A DNA stretch of 64,000 nt, from contig NZ_MCGB01000076.1 in assembly GCF_001699815.1 (NCBI RefSeq), forward strand, positions 1-64,000, in the 5' to 3' direction. Numbering within the stretch: the first letter of the stretch is position 1; each line of letters opens with the position of its first letter. Source of the stretch: Ralstonia pickettii. Its GTDB lineage: Bacteria > Pseudomonadota > Gammaproteobacteria > Burkholderiales > Burkholderiaceae. Under the pieces are notes generated by a model. The model ran no database searches, had not been told where the DNA came from, and was given only the letters and a program-made list of their open reading frames with translations. The translations under genes were made by a program, and so were the position numbers. Positions 9,481 to 18,102 of this stretch are shown here, in pieces.

Positions 9481-10350
9481 ATGCGAAATCTGGACATCGA
9501 TCTGCTGCGCACCTTCGTGGCGATCGCTCAGCACGAAACGTTTGCCGCGGCAGCAGCACGGGTGGGGCGCACGCAGTCGGCGGTTACGCAGCAGATGCAG
9601 CGGTTGGAGGAGGAAATGGGCTGCGCGCTGTTCGAAAAGCGCGGCCGCCACAAGATGATGACGCCCGATGGCGTGCGGCTCGTCGCCTATGCGCACAAGA
9701 TCCTGGCGCTCAACGACCAGGCCGTGCAGGTGATCCAAACTGGTGGGCCGATCGAGAAAATCCGCATCGGCTCACCGCACGATGTGGCCGATTCGATCCT
9801 GCCGAATCTGCTGCGGCGGTTGTCCAAGCTGTCGCCGGAATTGCAGATGGAAATCAACGTGGGCCGCAGCCCGTTCCTGATGGACGCGTTGCGCGACAAG
9901 ACGCTCGATCTGGCGATCTCGACACGCTATGACGATGCCTTTCCCGGCATCAAGCTGCGCACGTCGCCGATGGTGTGGATCTGCGCGGAAGACTTCATCT
10001 TCAATCCCGCCGCGCCGGTGCCACTGGTCATGGCCGACGAGCTGAGCCTGTTCCGCCAATTGTCGATCGAATGCCTGGATGCCCACCACATTCCGTGGCG
10101 CACGAGCTATCTGTCGCCCACGCTGACGGGCATCAAGGCCGCGATCAGCGCGGGGCTCGGCGTGACCGCGCGCACGACCGAATTGCTCGATGCCAACATG
10201 CGTGTGCTGACCGAGGCCGATGGTCTGCCGCGTCTGCCCGAGGTAGCGTTCTACCTGTACGTGCAGCCGACGTGCACGAGTGCCGTGCTGCGCGATCTGT
10301 TCGATTCCACCGATCGCGTCGCCACGCGCTTCGGGCCGCCGTTCATGTGA
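9481..10350 (+). CDS. LysR-family transcriptional regulator
   Basis: A 289-residue LysR-type regulator of standard length. The N-terminal winged helix shows LRTFVAIAQHETFAAAAARV, then TQSAVTQQMQRLEEEMGCALFEK, which is the classic LTTR helix-turn-helix. The C-terminal ligand-binding domain begins around residue 90. It is divergent from the rhodanese gene across about 256 bases, the arrangement usual for an LTTR and its target. The inducer is unknown. The last codons overlap by 8 bases the 3' end of the convergent hydroxylase gene. Confidence 0.92.
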   Translation: MRNLDIDLLRTFVAIAQHETFAAAAARVGRTQSAVTQQMQRLEEEMGCALFEKRGRHKMMTPDGVRLVAYAHKILALNDQAVQVIQTGGPIEKIRIGSPHDVADSILPNLLRRLSKLSPELQMEINVGRSPFLMDALRDKTLDLAISTRYDDAFPGIKLRTSPMVWICAEDFIFNPAAPVPLVMADELSLFRQLSIECLDAHHIPWRTSYLSPTLTGIKAAISAGLGVTARTTELLDANMRVLTEADGLPRLPEVAFYLYVQPTCTSAVLRDLFDSTDRVATRFGPPFM

Positions 10351-11248
10351 GCGGCATCGCCTCGGCCGTGACCGCCGCGCGCGGGCTGCGCCACTCGGGC
10401 GGTTTCCACAGGTAGCGAATGTCCCGATCGCGGAACACATCAGCCCACATGTCGCGCCATTCGTGGAAGGTGAGGGTGATCGGGTTGTGCGTGTGAACCT
10501 GCCGCGTGATGCCGAAAACGGGGGCGTCCTCCTCCGGCACGAAGCTGCCGAACATGCGATCCCAGATGGTCAGCACGCCGGCGTAGTTGCGGTCGATGTA
10601 CTGCGGGTTCTTGGCGTGGTGCACGCGATGCACCGACGGCGTATTCACGTATTGCCCCAGCCAGCGCCAGAAGCCGGCGTAGCGCGAATCCAGCGCCCCC
10701 AGCCGTGTATGGACGAAAAACTGGAACGCGAGATTCAAGCCCACGGCGAGGATCACCCAGTCCGGCGTAAAGCCGATCCATGCAAGCGGAATCCAGAACA
10801 GCCACATGCCGGAAATCGGATAGGTCAGGCTCTGGCGGAATGCCGTCGAAAAATTCATGCCTTCCGACGAGTGGTGCGTCACATGCGAGGCCCACATCCA
10901 GCGCACGCGATGGCTGGCGCGGTGGAAGAAGTAGTACAGAAAATCCTGCAACAGCAGGAGCAGCACGAATGACCACCACGTCTCGGGCACTGTGCGCAGG
11001 CCGTGGCTGTACGTCCACGAATACACCGTCTTGATCATCAGCCACAGGAAGAACGCATCCGACGCCTGGTGCATGAGCGCGAGGCAGGCGTTTGAAACGG
11101 TGTCTTTGAGGCTGTAGACGGACGGGTCGCGCTTGCGCCAGTACCACGCCTCGGCGCCGATGGTCAGCAGGAAGACCGGCGCGAAGGCCAGAAGGATCAG
11201 GCCGGGGTCGAAACTCGACGCGCCCGGGGCGGCGTTGGCAGGGGTCAT
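10343..11248 (-). CDS. Sterol desaturase / fatty-acid hydroxylase family membrane protein
   Basis: A 301-residue integral membrane di-iron hydroxylase-type protein. The histidine clusters that bind the metal pair are present: FFHRASHRV (HX3H), HVTHHSSEGMN (HX2HH), and SVHRVHHAKNPQYIDRN (HX2HH) near residue 210-225. Four hydrophobic segments flank them. The start at 11248 (MTPANAAPG) is chosen because the family begins with a short tail before the first membrane segment; the frame remains open far upstream without coding character. Substrate is unknown. It converges on the LysR gene and is divergent from the next enzyme gene. Confidence 0.87.
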   Translation of the reverse strand: MTPANAAPGASSFDPGLILLAFAPVFLLTIGAEAWYWRKRDPSVYSLKDTVSNACLALMHQASDAFFLWLMIKTVYSWTYSHGLRTVPETWWSFVLLLLLQDFLYYFFHRASHRVRWMWASHVTHHSSEGMNFSTAFRQSLTYPISGMWLFWIPLAWIGFTPDWVILAVGLNLAFQFFVHTRLGALDSRYAGFWRWLGQYVNTPSVHRVHHAKNPQYIDRNYAGVLTIWDRMFGSFVPEEDAPVFGITRQVHTHNPITLTFHEWRDMWADVFRDRDIRYLWKPPEWRSPRAAVTAEAMPLT

Positions 11249-11395
11249 TGGATTGTTGTGATGTGTGTCGTCTCCAACTGGCAGGTATACGCCCAACACC
11301 CGCGCTGCGAAAGGGGGCAGGCTAGAGCCCTTCCTCGCTTCAATACGCTGTCGTGTACAGTGCGAGCCGTTATTACCCACAACAACATTCGAGAC

Positions 11396-12505
11396 ATGCA
11401 ATCCACCGCTTCCCCCGCGCCCCAGGCTGAAGTTCAACCCAACGTGATCGCCGAAGTACGCGGCGGCATCGGCTGGCTGACGCTGAACCGGCCGCAGGCG
11501 CTCAACGCGCTGTCGCTGGAGATGATTCGCGCCATGTCGCATGCGCTGCTGGCGTGGCAGCACGATCCGGAAGTCCACGCTGTCATCCTGCGTGGCGAGG
11601 GCGGCAAAGCCCTGTGCGCGGGCGGCGATATCCGTTTCTTCTACCGCGCGGCCACGGCAGGCGACCCGCAGCTCATCACCTTTTTCACCGAGGAGTACCG
11701 CCTCAACCACCTCATCTTCAGCTATGCCAAGCCCTACATCGCGCTGATGGACGGCGTCGTCATGGGCGGTGGCATGGGCATCTCGCAAGGCGCATCGCTG
11801 CGCGTGGTGACCGAACGCACGAAGATGGCCATGCCCGAAACCAACATCGGCCTGTTTCCGGACGTGGGCGGCGGGTGGTTCCTGGCGCGCGTGCCGGGTC
11901 ATGTGGGCGAATACCTGGGCGTGACCGGCCAGATGATCGAAGCGGCGGATGCGTTGTCGATCGGCCTTGCCGATTGCCATGTCACCACCGCGGCGCTGGC
12001 GTCCATCTTCCAGCGCCTGCGCGACGGCAACTGGGGCAGCGCCGAGCAGATCACCGCCTGCTTTACCGAAGCCGCATCGGCGCCCGATGATGCCAAGGCC
12101 ATCATCGCCCTTCACCGCGAGACCATTGATGCCTGCTTCAGCCAAAGCAGCGTGCAAGGCATCTTCGCGGATCTGGCCGGCAGCACGGATACCGAATGGG
12201 CCGCTCAGACCGCCGCGCACATGGCCAAGCGCTCGCCGTTGATGATCGCGGTGACGCTTGAGTTGATCCGCCGCGGCCGCCACACCACGTTGGCCGATGA
12301 GCTGCGCCGCGAACTGGACATGATGACGCACGTGTTTGCCGAAGGCGATGGCATCGAAGGCATTCGGGCCCTCGCGGTCGACAAGGATCATGCGCCCAAG
12401 TGGAAGCACGCCAGCATTGACGCCGTGCGTGACGACGAAGTGGCCGCCTTCTTTGTTTCGCCTTGGCGCCATGAGCAGCATCCGCTGCTGGGGCTGTCGG
12501 ACTAG
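11396..12505 (+). CDS. 3-hydroxyisobutyryl-CoA hydrolase / enoyl-CoA hydratase family
   Basis: A 369-residue crotonase-superfamily enzyme of the HIBCH subgroup, longer than ordinary enoyl-CoA hydratases. Motifs: GWLTLNRPQALNALSLEM, the oxyanion loop KALCAGGDIRFFY, MDGVVMGGGMGIS, and PETNIGLFPDVGGGWFLARV, whose Glu/Asp arrangement is that of 3-hydroxyisobutyryl-CoA hydrolases of valine breakdown. Start 11396 (MQSTASPAP) is chosen over the upstream ATG at 11258 because that extension has no family similarity. Whether the real substrate is 3-hydroxyisobutyryl-CoA cannot be settled from sequence. Confidence 0.88.
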   Translation: MQSTASPAPQAEVQPNVIAEVRGGIGWLTLNRPQALNALSLEMIRAMSHALLAWQHDPEVHAVILRGEGGKALCAGGDIRFFYRAATAGDPQLITFFTEEYRLNHLIFSYAKPYIALMDGVVMGGGMGISQGASLRVVTERTKMAMPETNIGLFPDVGGGWFLARVPGHVGEYLGVTGQMIEAADALSIGLADCHVTTAALASIFQRLRDGNWGSAEQITACFTEAASAPDDAKAIIALHRETIDACFSQSSVQGIFADLAGSTDTEWAAQTAAHMAKRSPLMIAVTLELIRRGRHTTLADELRRELDMMTHVFAEGDGIEGIRALAVDKDHAPKWKHASIDAVRDDEVAAFFVSPWRHEQHPLLGLSD

Positions 12506-12599
12506 AACCGGTAAATTGCGCGCCTGGATTTTGAACCGTTGACTTGCTGTGACTGGTGAACGCCCCTCGCCGAACCCCCGCCGCTTGTCGCTTGCGCCC

Positions 12600-12950
12600 A
12601 TGAGGATCAGCCTTGTGATCACACATGACGAACTGATTTTCTGCGTGCGGCAGAAGTACCCCAATCTTGTTCACGGCGTCGATTTCTGGGTTGGCCAGAA
12701 CATGTGCCGCGACACCGGCAAGCAGCTCGAAGCAGCACGGCTGCACGTGCTGGGCCAGCGCGCCCGCGAGGAGCGCGATCGTCGCCTCATGGCAGCCGAC
12801 GCCATGTTCTACAAGGCCATGGATTCCGGCGATGCGAGCAAAGCGCAGCAGGTCGGCCAGTACCGCCAGGCGCTGCGCGAAGTGCCCGGGCAACCCGGTT
12901 TTCCCGCCAATTTCACTGGGCCGGACACCCCGGATGCGCTGTTAGATTAG
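12600..12950 (+). CDS. Phage tail assembly (tail-fibre assembly/chaperone-like) protein
   Basis: A 116-residue protein whose C-terminal half has the ADAMFYKAMDSGDASKAQQ segment followed by YRQALREVPGQPGFPANF. The YRQALRDIP..PGFP pattern is typical of tail-fibre assembly and tail chaperone proteins of tailed phages. The chosen start is ATG 12600; a GTG at 12549 would give 133 residues. No clear ribosome site decides. It stands in front of a tail sheath remnant and spanin genes, so it belongs to the P2-like prophage remnant. Confidence 0.55.
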   Translation: MRISLVITHDELIFCVRQKYPNLVHGVDFWVGQNMCRDTGKQLEAARLHVLGQRAREERDRRLMAADAMFYKAMDSGDASKAQQVGQYRQALREVPGQPGFPANFTGPDTPDALLD

Positions 12951-13116
12951 GCGCCATCGAACGACAAAAACACCAAGACCCAGACCACCGACACATGACG
13001 CAAGCCCCATAGGAAACCGATTCACTGCTCCCTACCGTAGCAAGAGTCATCGGCGCGCATGTCACGCACATGCGCGCATGACGACCCATTCAACGCTGAT
13101 CAACCGTGGAGCCATC

Positions 13117-13350
13117 ATGACAAAAGTCATCGTCAATCTGGTAGGGGATAAAGAGAATCTGAAAACGCCGGCCGTCACAATCGACAAGGCGCGGTGGGGG
13201 CACAACGGATATACGGAGTTCGGCAAGGAGCAGGAAATCCCTGCCAAAAATTACACCGCGACGATCTACAGCGATGGGAAGGTCTATCGGACCAAAGAGG
13301 TCACTGTGCCGGCAAATGGCCCTGTGACGTTAAACATCAGCGTCGACTAG
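13117..13350 (+). CDS. Small hypothetical protein in prophage remnant
   Basis: A 77-residue soluble protein starting MTKVIVNLVGDKENLK, rich in short beta-strand patterns (ATIYSDGKVYRTKEVTV, GPVTLNIS) and without Cys. An in-frame upstream ATG at 13078 would give 90 residues, but 13117 has GTGGAG nearby as a ribosome site. I do not recognise the family. It sits between a phage tail assembly gene and the tail sheath remnant and is followed by a strong terminator, so it may be a morphon or moron-type gene expressed on its own. Confidence 0.6.
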   Translation: MTKVIVNLVGDKENLKTPAVTIDKARWGHNGYTEFGKEQEIPAKNYTATIYSDGKVYRTKEVTVPANGPVTLNISVD

Positions 13351-13401
13351 CACCGAAGACAGCGCCTGGACGCCCCCAGCGCCACACCCCGCAGCAAGCA
13401 A

Positions 13402-13430
13402 GCCCCGCCACCGCGCGGGGCGTTTTTTTT
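13402..13430 (+). terminator. rho-independent terminator
   Basis: The inverted repeat GCCCCGC / GCGGGGC (13402-13421) is followed by eight T (13423-13430). It lies about 50 bases behind the small prophage gene and just before the tail sheath remnant. Confidence 0.85.
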
Positions 13431-13452
13431 CTTCTTCCCGTCGAGGAGCCGC

Positions 13453-14546
13453 ATGGCATCTTCATTCTTCCACGGCATCACCACCACGATTATCGATAGC
13501 GGTCCACGGCCAATTGCCGTGCCCTCGTCGTCCATCATCGACCTGATAGACACCTACACCCCCGGTGCGGATCTCGTGCAGCCCGATGTGCCGGTGCAGA
13601 TCACCAACCCGCGCGAGGCCGCGCAGGCCTTCGGCCAGAACAGCGCCATCACCCGCGCCATCAATGCCATCTACGCCCGCACCTCCGCTGTCATCGTCGC
13701 GACCGGCGTGACGGAGTCGAAAGACACCAACGCGCTCACGTCCGGCATCATCGGTGGCGTCACGGCGGGCGGCGTGCGCACCGGCCTGCAGTCGATGCTC
13801 GATGCCAAATCGTGTTTCAACGTGCAGCCACGCTTGCTGATCGCACCGGGGTTCTCCGCGCGCCAGCCGGTCGCGACGGCCATGGATGGGCTTGCCGACA
13901 AGCTGCGCGCCGTCAGCATCATCGACGGCCCGGGCGTGCGCACGTGGGACACCACCGCCAATGCAGAAGTAGATGCACTGCATCCGCTTTCGCTGCAGGC
14001 CTGTTTGCGTACACCGATGCGCAATACGGCTACTGGGCGTCGCCGTCCAACAAGGAATTCGTTGGCATCACCGGCACAGGCCGGCCCATCGAGTATCTCG
14101 ACAACGATCTGACCTGCCGCGCGAACCCGCTCAACTAGGCCCGCATCGCCACCATCATTCGCGATGGTGGCTACCGCCTGTGGGGCAATCGCACGTTGTC
14201 GACCGATTCGAAATGGTCGTTCGTCACGCGCGTGCGTACGCTCGACCTCCTTATGGATGCAGCGCAGGCCGGTCACAAATGGGCCGTCGACCGTGGCATT
14301 ACGAAGACCTACGTGCACACGTCACCGAAGGCCTGCACGTATTCATGCGCAACGAGCGCAACGCGGGCGCGCTGATCGACTTCGAGGTCTACGCAGACCC
14401 GGTGCTCAACACCGCCAGCCGGATCGAGCAGGGCAGCGTCGTGTGGAACGTGCGCTTTACCGACGTCTTCCCGGCAGAAAACCCGATCTTCCGCTTCGAG
14501 GTCACCAACGAGTGGCTGACCCACATCATCAGACAAGGCAAAGCCA
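13453..14546 (+). pseudogene. P2-like phage tail sheath protein, multiply broken
   Basis: The first frame (13453 to about 13990) begins MASSFFHGITTTIIDSGPRP and continues through the conserved sheath segments LIAPGFSARQPVA and DGPGVRTWDTT. Near 13990 homology shifts to a second frame (FAYTDAQYGYWASPSNKEF, TGTGRPIEYLDNDLTCRANPLN). That frame is interrupted by an in-frame TAG at 14136-14138 and then resumes directly with ARIATIIRDGGYRLWGNRTL and WAVDRGITKTYV. Near 14315 homology shifts once more to a frame reading GLHVFMRNERNAGALIDFEV and PIFRFEVTNEW, which runs into the spanin gene without its own stop. Two frameshifts, one amber stop and a joined 3' end make a functional sheath impossible. 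Confidence 0.85.
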
Positions 14547-15068
14547 ATGAACTTCGCAATCGTCCGACTCCTGACAGTGGCAGCGGTGGCTGCAGCAGCT
14601 GTGTGTGGCTGGCTGGCCAACCGGTACGAGACGACCATCGCGCAGATCCAGCGCGACCACGCCAGCGAGCGCCAGGCTGCCGTCGATACCGTCGTGACCG
14701 CGCTGCAGGCAGCAATCGGCAAGCACCGGCAGCTTACCGACCAGCTCGACGCGCTCGACCGTACCCATTTCTCGGAGATGCAACGTGCCACCGCTGAAAA
14801 CACGCGTCTGCAGCGCGCTCTTGCTGCTGGTGATGTACGGATGTCAGTGCGCGCCCGTTGCCAGCCCGACGCCGGTGCCGGCGCAGGTGAAGATCAGCCC
14901 AGCACCGGCCTGGGCGATGGAGCCGCCGGCCGATGTGAGCTATCTGGAGAGGATGCGGCAGATCTTGTCGATCTCTTCGCTGGGGCCGAGCGGGATGCGG
15001 AGAAACTGAGGTATTTGCAGGGGAGGGAGCGGGCGCTTGAGGTGGCTGGTGTTTGCGTCCAACCATAA
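14547..15068 (+). CDS. Phage lysis inner-membrane spanin (Rz/LysB-like)
   Basis: A 173-residue protein with one N-terminal membrane segment (VRLLTVAAVAAAAVCGWLA) followed by a charged coiled-coil periplasmic part (YETTIAQIQRDHASERQAAV onward). This is the signal-anchor plus coiled-coil layout of i-spanins such as Rz and P2 LysB. An AAGGCAAAGCC stretch ahead of the ATG can serve as ribosome site. A second spanin gene is nested in the +1 frame inside its 3' half, which strongly supports the call. Together they would fuse inner and outer membranes at the end of lysis. Confidence 0.75.
   Translation: MNFAIVRLLTVAAVAAAAVCGWLANRYETTIAQIQRDHASERQAAVDTVVTALQAAIGKHRQLTDQLDALDRTHFSEMQRATAENTRLQRALAAGDVRMSVRARCQPDAGAGAGEDQPSTGLGDGAAGRCELSGEDAADLVDLFAGAERDAEKLRYLQGRERALEVAGVCVQP
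14785..15009 (+). CDS. Phage outer-membrane spanin lipoprotein (Rz1/LysC-like), nested
   Basis: A 74-residue product wholly inside the i-spanin gene in another frame. It begins MPPLKTRVCSALLLLVMYGC, a short signal with a lipobox-like LVMYGC, then a proline-rich stretch (APVASPTPVPAQVKISPAPAW) as in o-spanins. The nested position, size and Pro-rich mature region are the diagnostic features of Rz1/LysC. It is too short and overlapped to be noticed by ordinary gene calling. Confidence 0.7.
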   Translation: MPPLKTRVCSALLLLVMYGCQCAPVASPTPVPAQVKISPAPAWAMEPPADVSYLERMRQILSISSLGPSGMRRN

Positions 15069-15193
15069 AGGGGGCGTCAGCAAGTTGCGGTGGCGATTGG
15101 CGGCAATCGGCCATGAGCCGACAACCGATTCAATACTGTCGCCCGTGCCTGACACCCCTCCTCGAGCTGCTAGGTATGGCCGCGAGTCAGTGA

Positions 15194-15292
15194 TACGTTT
15201 CCGACAATGATCCGATACTGACCGGTGTTCCCTCGAAGATGGCGATGGAGATGGATCTGCTGCGAAAACAAGGCAACAAATTTTCTTCATGA
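15194..15292 (+). pseudogene. 3' fragment of an unknown gene, coupled to the exported protein
   Basis: Between an in-frame TGA at 15191 and TGA at 15290-15292 an open stretch encodes SDNDPILTGVPSKMAMEMDL and ends LLRKQGNKFSS. It looks like a natural C-terminus. Its stop overlaps the ATG at 15289 of the next gene as ATGA, the arrangement of translationally coupled genes. No upstream continuation with coding character is visible. Probably the truncated end of a partner gene lost by deletion; the family is not recognised. Confidence 0.35.
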
Positions 15293-15903
15293 CCCTTAAG
15301 CACACTGATCATCGGCAGCCTCAAATGCACAAGTGGTTTCCACTCATCGCGCTGCTGCTCTTGGTGCTCGCTAGTCCGGTGTGGGCCGACTATACGGTTG
15401 ATTTCGTGCGCATTTCATGCGTCCCGGATGCGCAATTCTTAGACGTCGAGTATCGAGGGATACACAACCCGGCGATCACCGCGTTGACTGAACACGGCAC
15501 GGTTCGTCCCGACGTGTTGGCTCGCCATGGATTTTTTTCGCCAAGCAAACTCTCCTACGAATGCTCATTGCCCGACTCGAAGTACACGATCATCGCTACT
15601 CAAACTGGCTGGAGTGAACGGGGAATGTGTGGGGCTGCACCAGAGATCTTCCTGAGTCTCCAGAGAAACGGTGAGCCGTTGCTTGAGCGCGTGGTATTTG
15701 GGTCAAGTTGCTTCGGTAATCCGTTAGTCACGCGCATCACGATCGAGGACGGAAAGCAGGGTTGGTATTCTCGCGAAGCCGAGGTATGCCTCGCGCGTGG
15801 TACCGATGAAACGGCTGACAAATGTGTATGGTTCTTTGAAGACTACGGCGACTTCAAGAAATTTCCTATACGGCAAGGCGACATTCAACGTCTGCTGCAG
15901 TAA
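15289..15903 (+). CDS. Hypothetical exported protein with signal peptide
   Basis: A 204-residue protein with a clear signal peptide (HKWFPLIALLLLVLASPVWA, cleavage after VWA) and a mature domain with several cysteines (residues near 46, 92, 115, 143, 170, 181). They are spaced as if forming periplasmic disulfides. Start 15289 overlaps the stop of the upstream fragment (ATGA); ATG 15325 (MHKWF) is an equally good start for a shorter signal. The family is not recognised. The layout, a small secreted protein coupled behind a truncated partner, resembles an orphan immunity gene, but this is inference only. Confidence 0.65.
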   Translation: MTLKHTDHRQPQMHKWFPLIALLLLVLASPVWADYTVDFVRISCVPDAQFLDVEYRGIHNPAITALTEHGTVRPDVLARHGFFSPSKLSYECSLPDSKYTIIATQTGWSERGMCGAAPEIFLSLQRNGEPLLERVVFGSSCFGNPLVTRITIEDGKQGWYSREAEVCLARGTDETADKCVWFFEDYGDFKKFPIRQGDIQRLLQ

Positions 15904-16087
15904 GCACAATACCGGCTAAGCTTTCGCTCTCGAGAAGTTCGATTGGCTGGTTTGGGTCGGTAGTTGCTTCTGGCGCCGGCTAGCCCACGCACCAAGCGGA
16001 GGGCCGAGACCGGCCAATAACGGCCAGCCCCAAGGGCCCGCACCGACGCCCGCAACCCGCCCAGCGATGCGAGCCCCATCCCGCCCC

Positions 16088-16375
16088 CTACACCCCCGCC
16101 TCAATCAAATCCGAGATCTGCACCGACGCCCGCGCAAAGTCAGTCAGCGCGCGGGCGCGCTTGTGCCGATAGCTGCCGGCGGAGATGACGACGGGTCTTT
16201 GGCGTCATCGTGCTGCAGGACGATGAGCATGCCGGTGTGGCGGTCTGCCTGGTAGATGTGTTTGTTGAGCAGTTGCAGCGCGCGCTCGACGTCGGCGGGT
16301 ACGCGAGCGGCGGCGGGCGCGGCGTCGATGCGTTGTGGTGCCGTGAACTGGCCGCTTAGATTCAACAAACTAGAA
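16088..16375 (-). pseudogene. Frame-broken hypothetical gene remnant
   Basis: One minus-strand frame reads VPADVERALQLLNKHIYQAD and RHTGMLIVLQHDDAKDPS and then runs to a stop at 16144. The neighbouring frame takes over with VVISAGSYRHKRARALTDFA and RASVQISDLIEAGV and stops at 16088. The two halves join naturally around 16195, so a one-base shift seems to have broken a small gene. No recognisable 5' end is present. The family is unknown to me. Confidence 0.35.
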
Positions 16376-16439
16376 GTTGCCCAGCGCCCTCCATGGTGCC
16401 GGCACATTCCCGAGGTCTTACGCCTATTGCTTCGCACCG

Positions 16440-17231
16440 TCAGGCCAGCTTCTGTAAGCCGTCTCCCGTCAGTAAGTAGGCAGGCGCAACCTCCGAAGTT
16501 CGAGTACTGGCTAGGCCGACTATTGCATGGCCGGCAGTCTCGGGCGTGACGAGTGCTCCGAAGGAGCGCTGAAACGTCTGGAGGAATTCATCGACGTCGA
16601 CCCGGGCATGCTCGGCGTAAGCGCGAACCGCAGGTGCACCAACGCCAGTTGTTGGCGCGAAACGCGGCATCACTGTCGAGATTGCAATGTCCAATCCGGC
16701 TCGCAATGCCTCATCCTGCGCATACTGTGCGATGAAGCGCTGAGTTGCCTTGGCGCCGGCGTAGCCCCCGCTTAGCGGTGAGCCGGAGATCGCTGCGCCG
16801 CTGCTGATCACGACTACGCGCGCTCCTGGCTTTAGCGGCTTCGACAGGACTGCCTGCAACCAATGGAAAGCCATTTTCACATCGGTGTCCCAGTTGAGAG
16901 AGAACGTCTCCCAAGACTGCTCCCGGATTGTCCTCATAACTGGAGTGGCACCGGCGGCTAGGACCAGGATATCGGGATCATGCTTTGTCAGCAGCGTGGC
17001 GGCAGTTGTATCAGTGCGGGCATCCGCAATCTCAGCATGTGTAGCGCCATCTTCCAGCTCACCTGCAGGCACTGGGGTGCGGGACACAACCACTACCTTG
17101 CTACCCGCGTCGGCAAACGCTTTGGCGATGCCTTTGCCCAAGCCGCGGCTTGCTCCAACAATCATCGCGACCTTTCCGTGCAAACCGCTGCTCGTCGCAG
17201 TTGCAGGCACAGGCGTATTTGGTGAGTTCAT
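16440..17231 (-). CDS. Short-chain dehydrogenase/reductase
   Basis: A 263-residue classical SDR. The Rossmann motif is MIVGASRGLGKGIAKAF (TGxxxGxG type with V for T) near residues 23-39. NAG is replaced by LAAGATP, the catalytic serine lies in VVVISSGAAISGS, and the usual YxxxK reads YAGAK near 160. NADP preference is suggested by the SRTP after the second strand (inference). It is 31 bases downstream of the glutathione S-transferase gene and in the same direction, so the two are likely co-transcribed. Substrate unknown. Confidence 0.88.
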   Translation of the reverse strand: MNSPNTPVPATATSSGLHGKVAMIVGASRGLGKGIAKAFADAGSKVVVVSRTPVPAGELEDGATHAEIADARTDTTAATLLTKHDPDILVLAAGATPVMRTIREQSWETFSLNWDTDVKMAFHWLQAVLSKPLKPGARVVVISSGAAISGSPLSGGYAGAKATQRFIAQYAQDEALRAGLDIAISTVMPRFAPTTGVGAPAVRAYAEHARVDVDEFLQTFQRSFGALVTPETAGHAIVGLASTRTSEVAPAYLLTGDGLQKLA

Positions 17232-17262
17232 GGAGTCCTCTTTGACCAGAAGTATTAAGGCG

Positions 17263-17874
17263 TCACGCGTCGATCAGACCTTGAGCGCGCATTGCTGCAG
17301 CGACTGCAGGACGCGCGGCGACACGCCCTTGGAAGCTTTGCAGGTGGCCGAACTGGGAAATATCCAACTGAATGAGCTTCGCCCAACGCGTCAAGGTAAA
17401 GAGATACGCGTCTGCGACGCTGAATTGGTGGCCGAGAAGAAACTGCGTGCGTGAAAGCTCAGTGTCGAGTACTGCATAGTGGCGCCGGAGGCTGGACTGT
17501 CGCTCTTCGCGGGTCTGAGCCGGCGTCTCGCGGCGAAATAGTGGGCTGTAGCCGCGGTGAATGTCGGTGCCCAGGTAATGCAGCATCTCGTGCAGGCGGG
17601 AGCGTTCGAACGTGCCGTTGGGAGGCGCCAATCCGACTGCGGGCGCCTGGTCGGCTAGAAATTGCAGGATCGCAGCGTTCTCCGTTAGAACCTGGCCATC
17701 AGACAGTTCAAGAGCCGGAACGAAGCCCTTTGGATTGATAGTCAGATAGTCGATACCGGTATCGGTTTTAAGCGTGGGAATGTCGACAGAGACAGCCGTG
17801 ATCGGGATACCAGCTTCGGCAGCGACGATGTGCGGTGCGAGAGCGCAGCTTTGGGGCGCGTAGTAGAGCTTCAT
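17263..17874 (-). CDS. Glutathione S-transferase (beta-class-like)
   Basis: A 203-residue two-domain GST. The N-terminal thioredoxin-like domain begins MKLYYAPQSCALAPHIVAAE, with the SCALAPH stretch of bacterial beta-class enzymes, then NPKGFVPALELSDGQVLTENAAIL holding the cis-Pro and SNAIL-like glutathione site. The helical C-terminal domain includes FLLGHQFSVADAYLF. ATG 17874 gives the canonical start; an ATG at 17913 would add 13 residues without similarity. It is first of a two-gene operon with the SDR and lies upstream of an IS insertion. Confidence 0.92.
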   Translation of the reverse strand: MKLYYAPQSCALAPHIVAAEAGIPITAVSVDIPTLKTDTGIDYLTINPKGFVPALELSDGQVLTENAAILQFLADQAPAVGLAPPNGTFERSRLHEMLHYLGTDIHRGYSPLFRRETPAQTREERQSSLRRHYAVLDTELSRTQFLLGHQFSVADAYLFTLTRWAKLIQLDISQFGHLQSFQGRVAARPAVAAAMRAQGLIDA

Positions 17875-18102
17875 GATTGATCCATGAGTGGATGGGGCAA
17901 TCGCCCCTGTCATCTACTCTGGGGCTTACTGATATGACTGGGCATGCGATCGATATTCATCGGTGCGCCAGCAAAATTTCGCTCATCGTCAGGGCGACCG
18001 ATGAGAAGGGCGGGGCAGATCAGTCTTGTTCAGCAGGGGATCGCAATATCGGTCCCCGCTGGCCCCTCGACTGACTACCCGGAGATACAAATATGCTGTT
18101 GC

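Noticed and set aside
11249-12664. N-terminal extension of the sterol-desaturase frame
   Set aside because: The frame stays open upstream of 11248 only because it is antisense to the acyl-CoA hydrolase gene; family similarity begins at 11248.
13050-13080. GCGCGCATG short repeats as a regulatory hairpin or attachment site
   Set aside because: Imperfect, very short and GC-biased; no second copy elsewhere that would frame the prophage.
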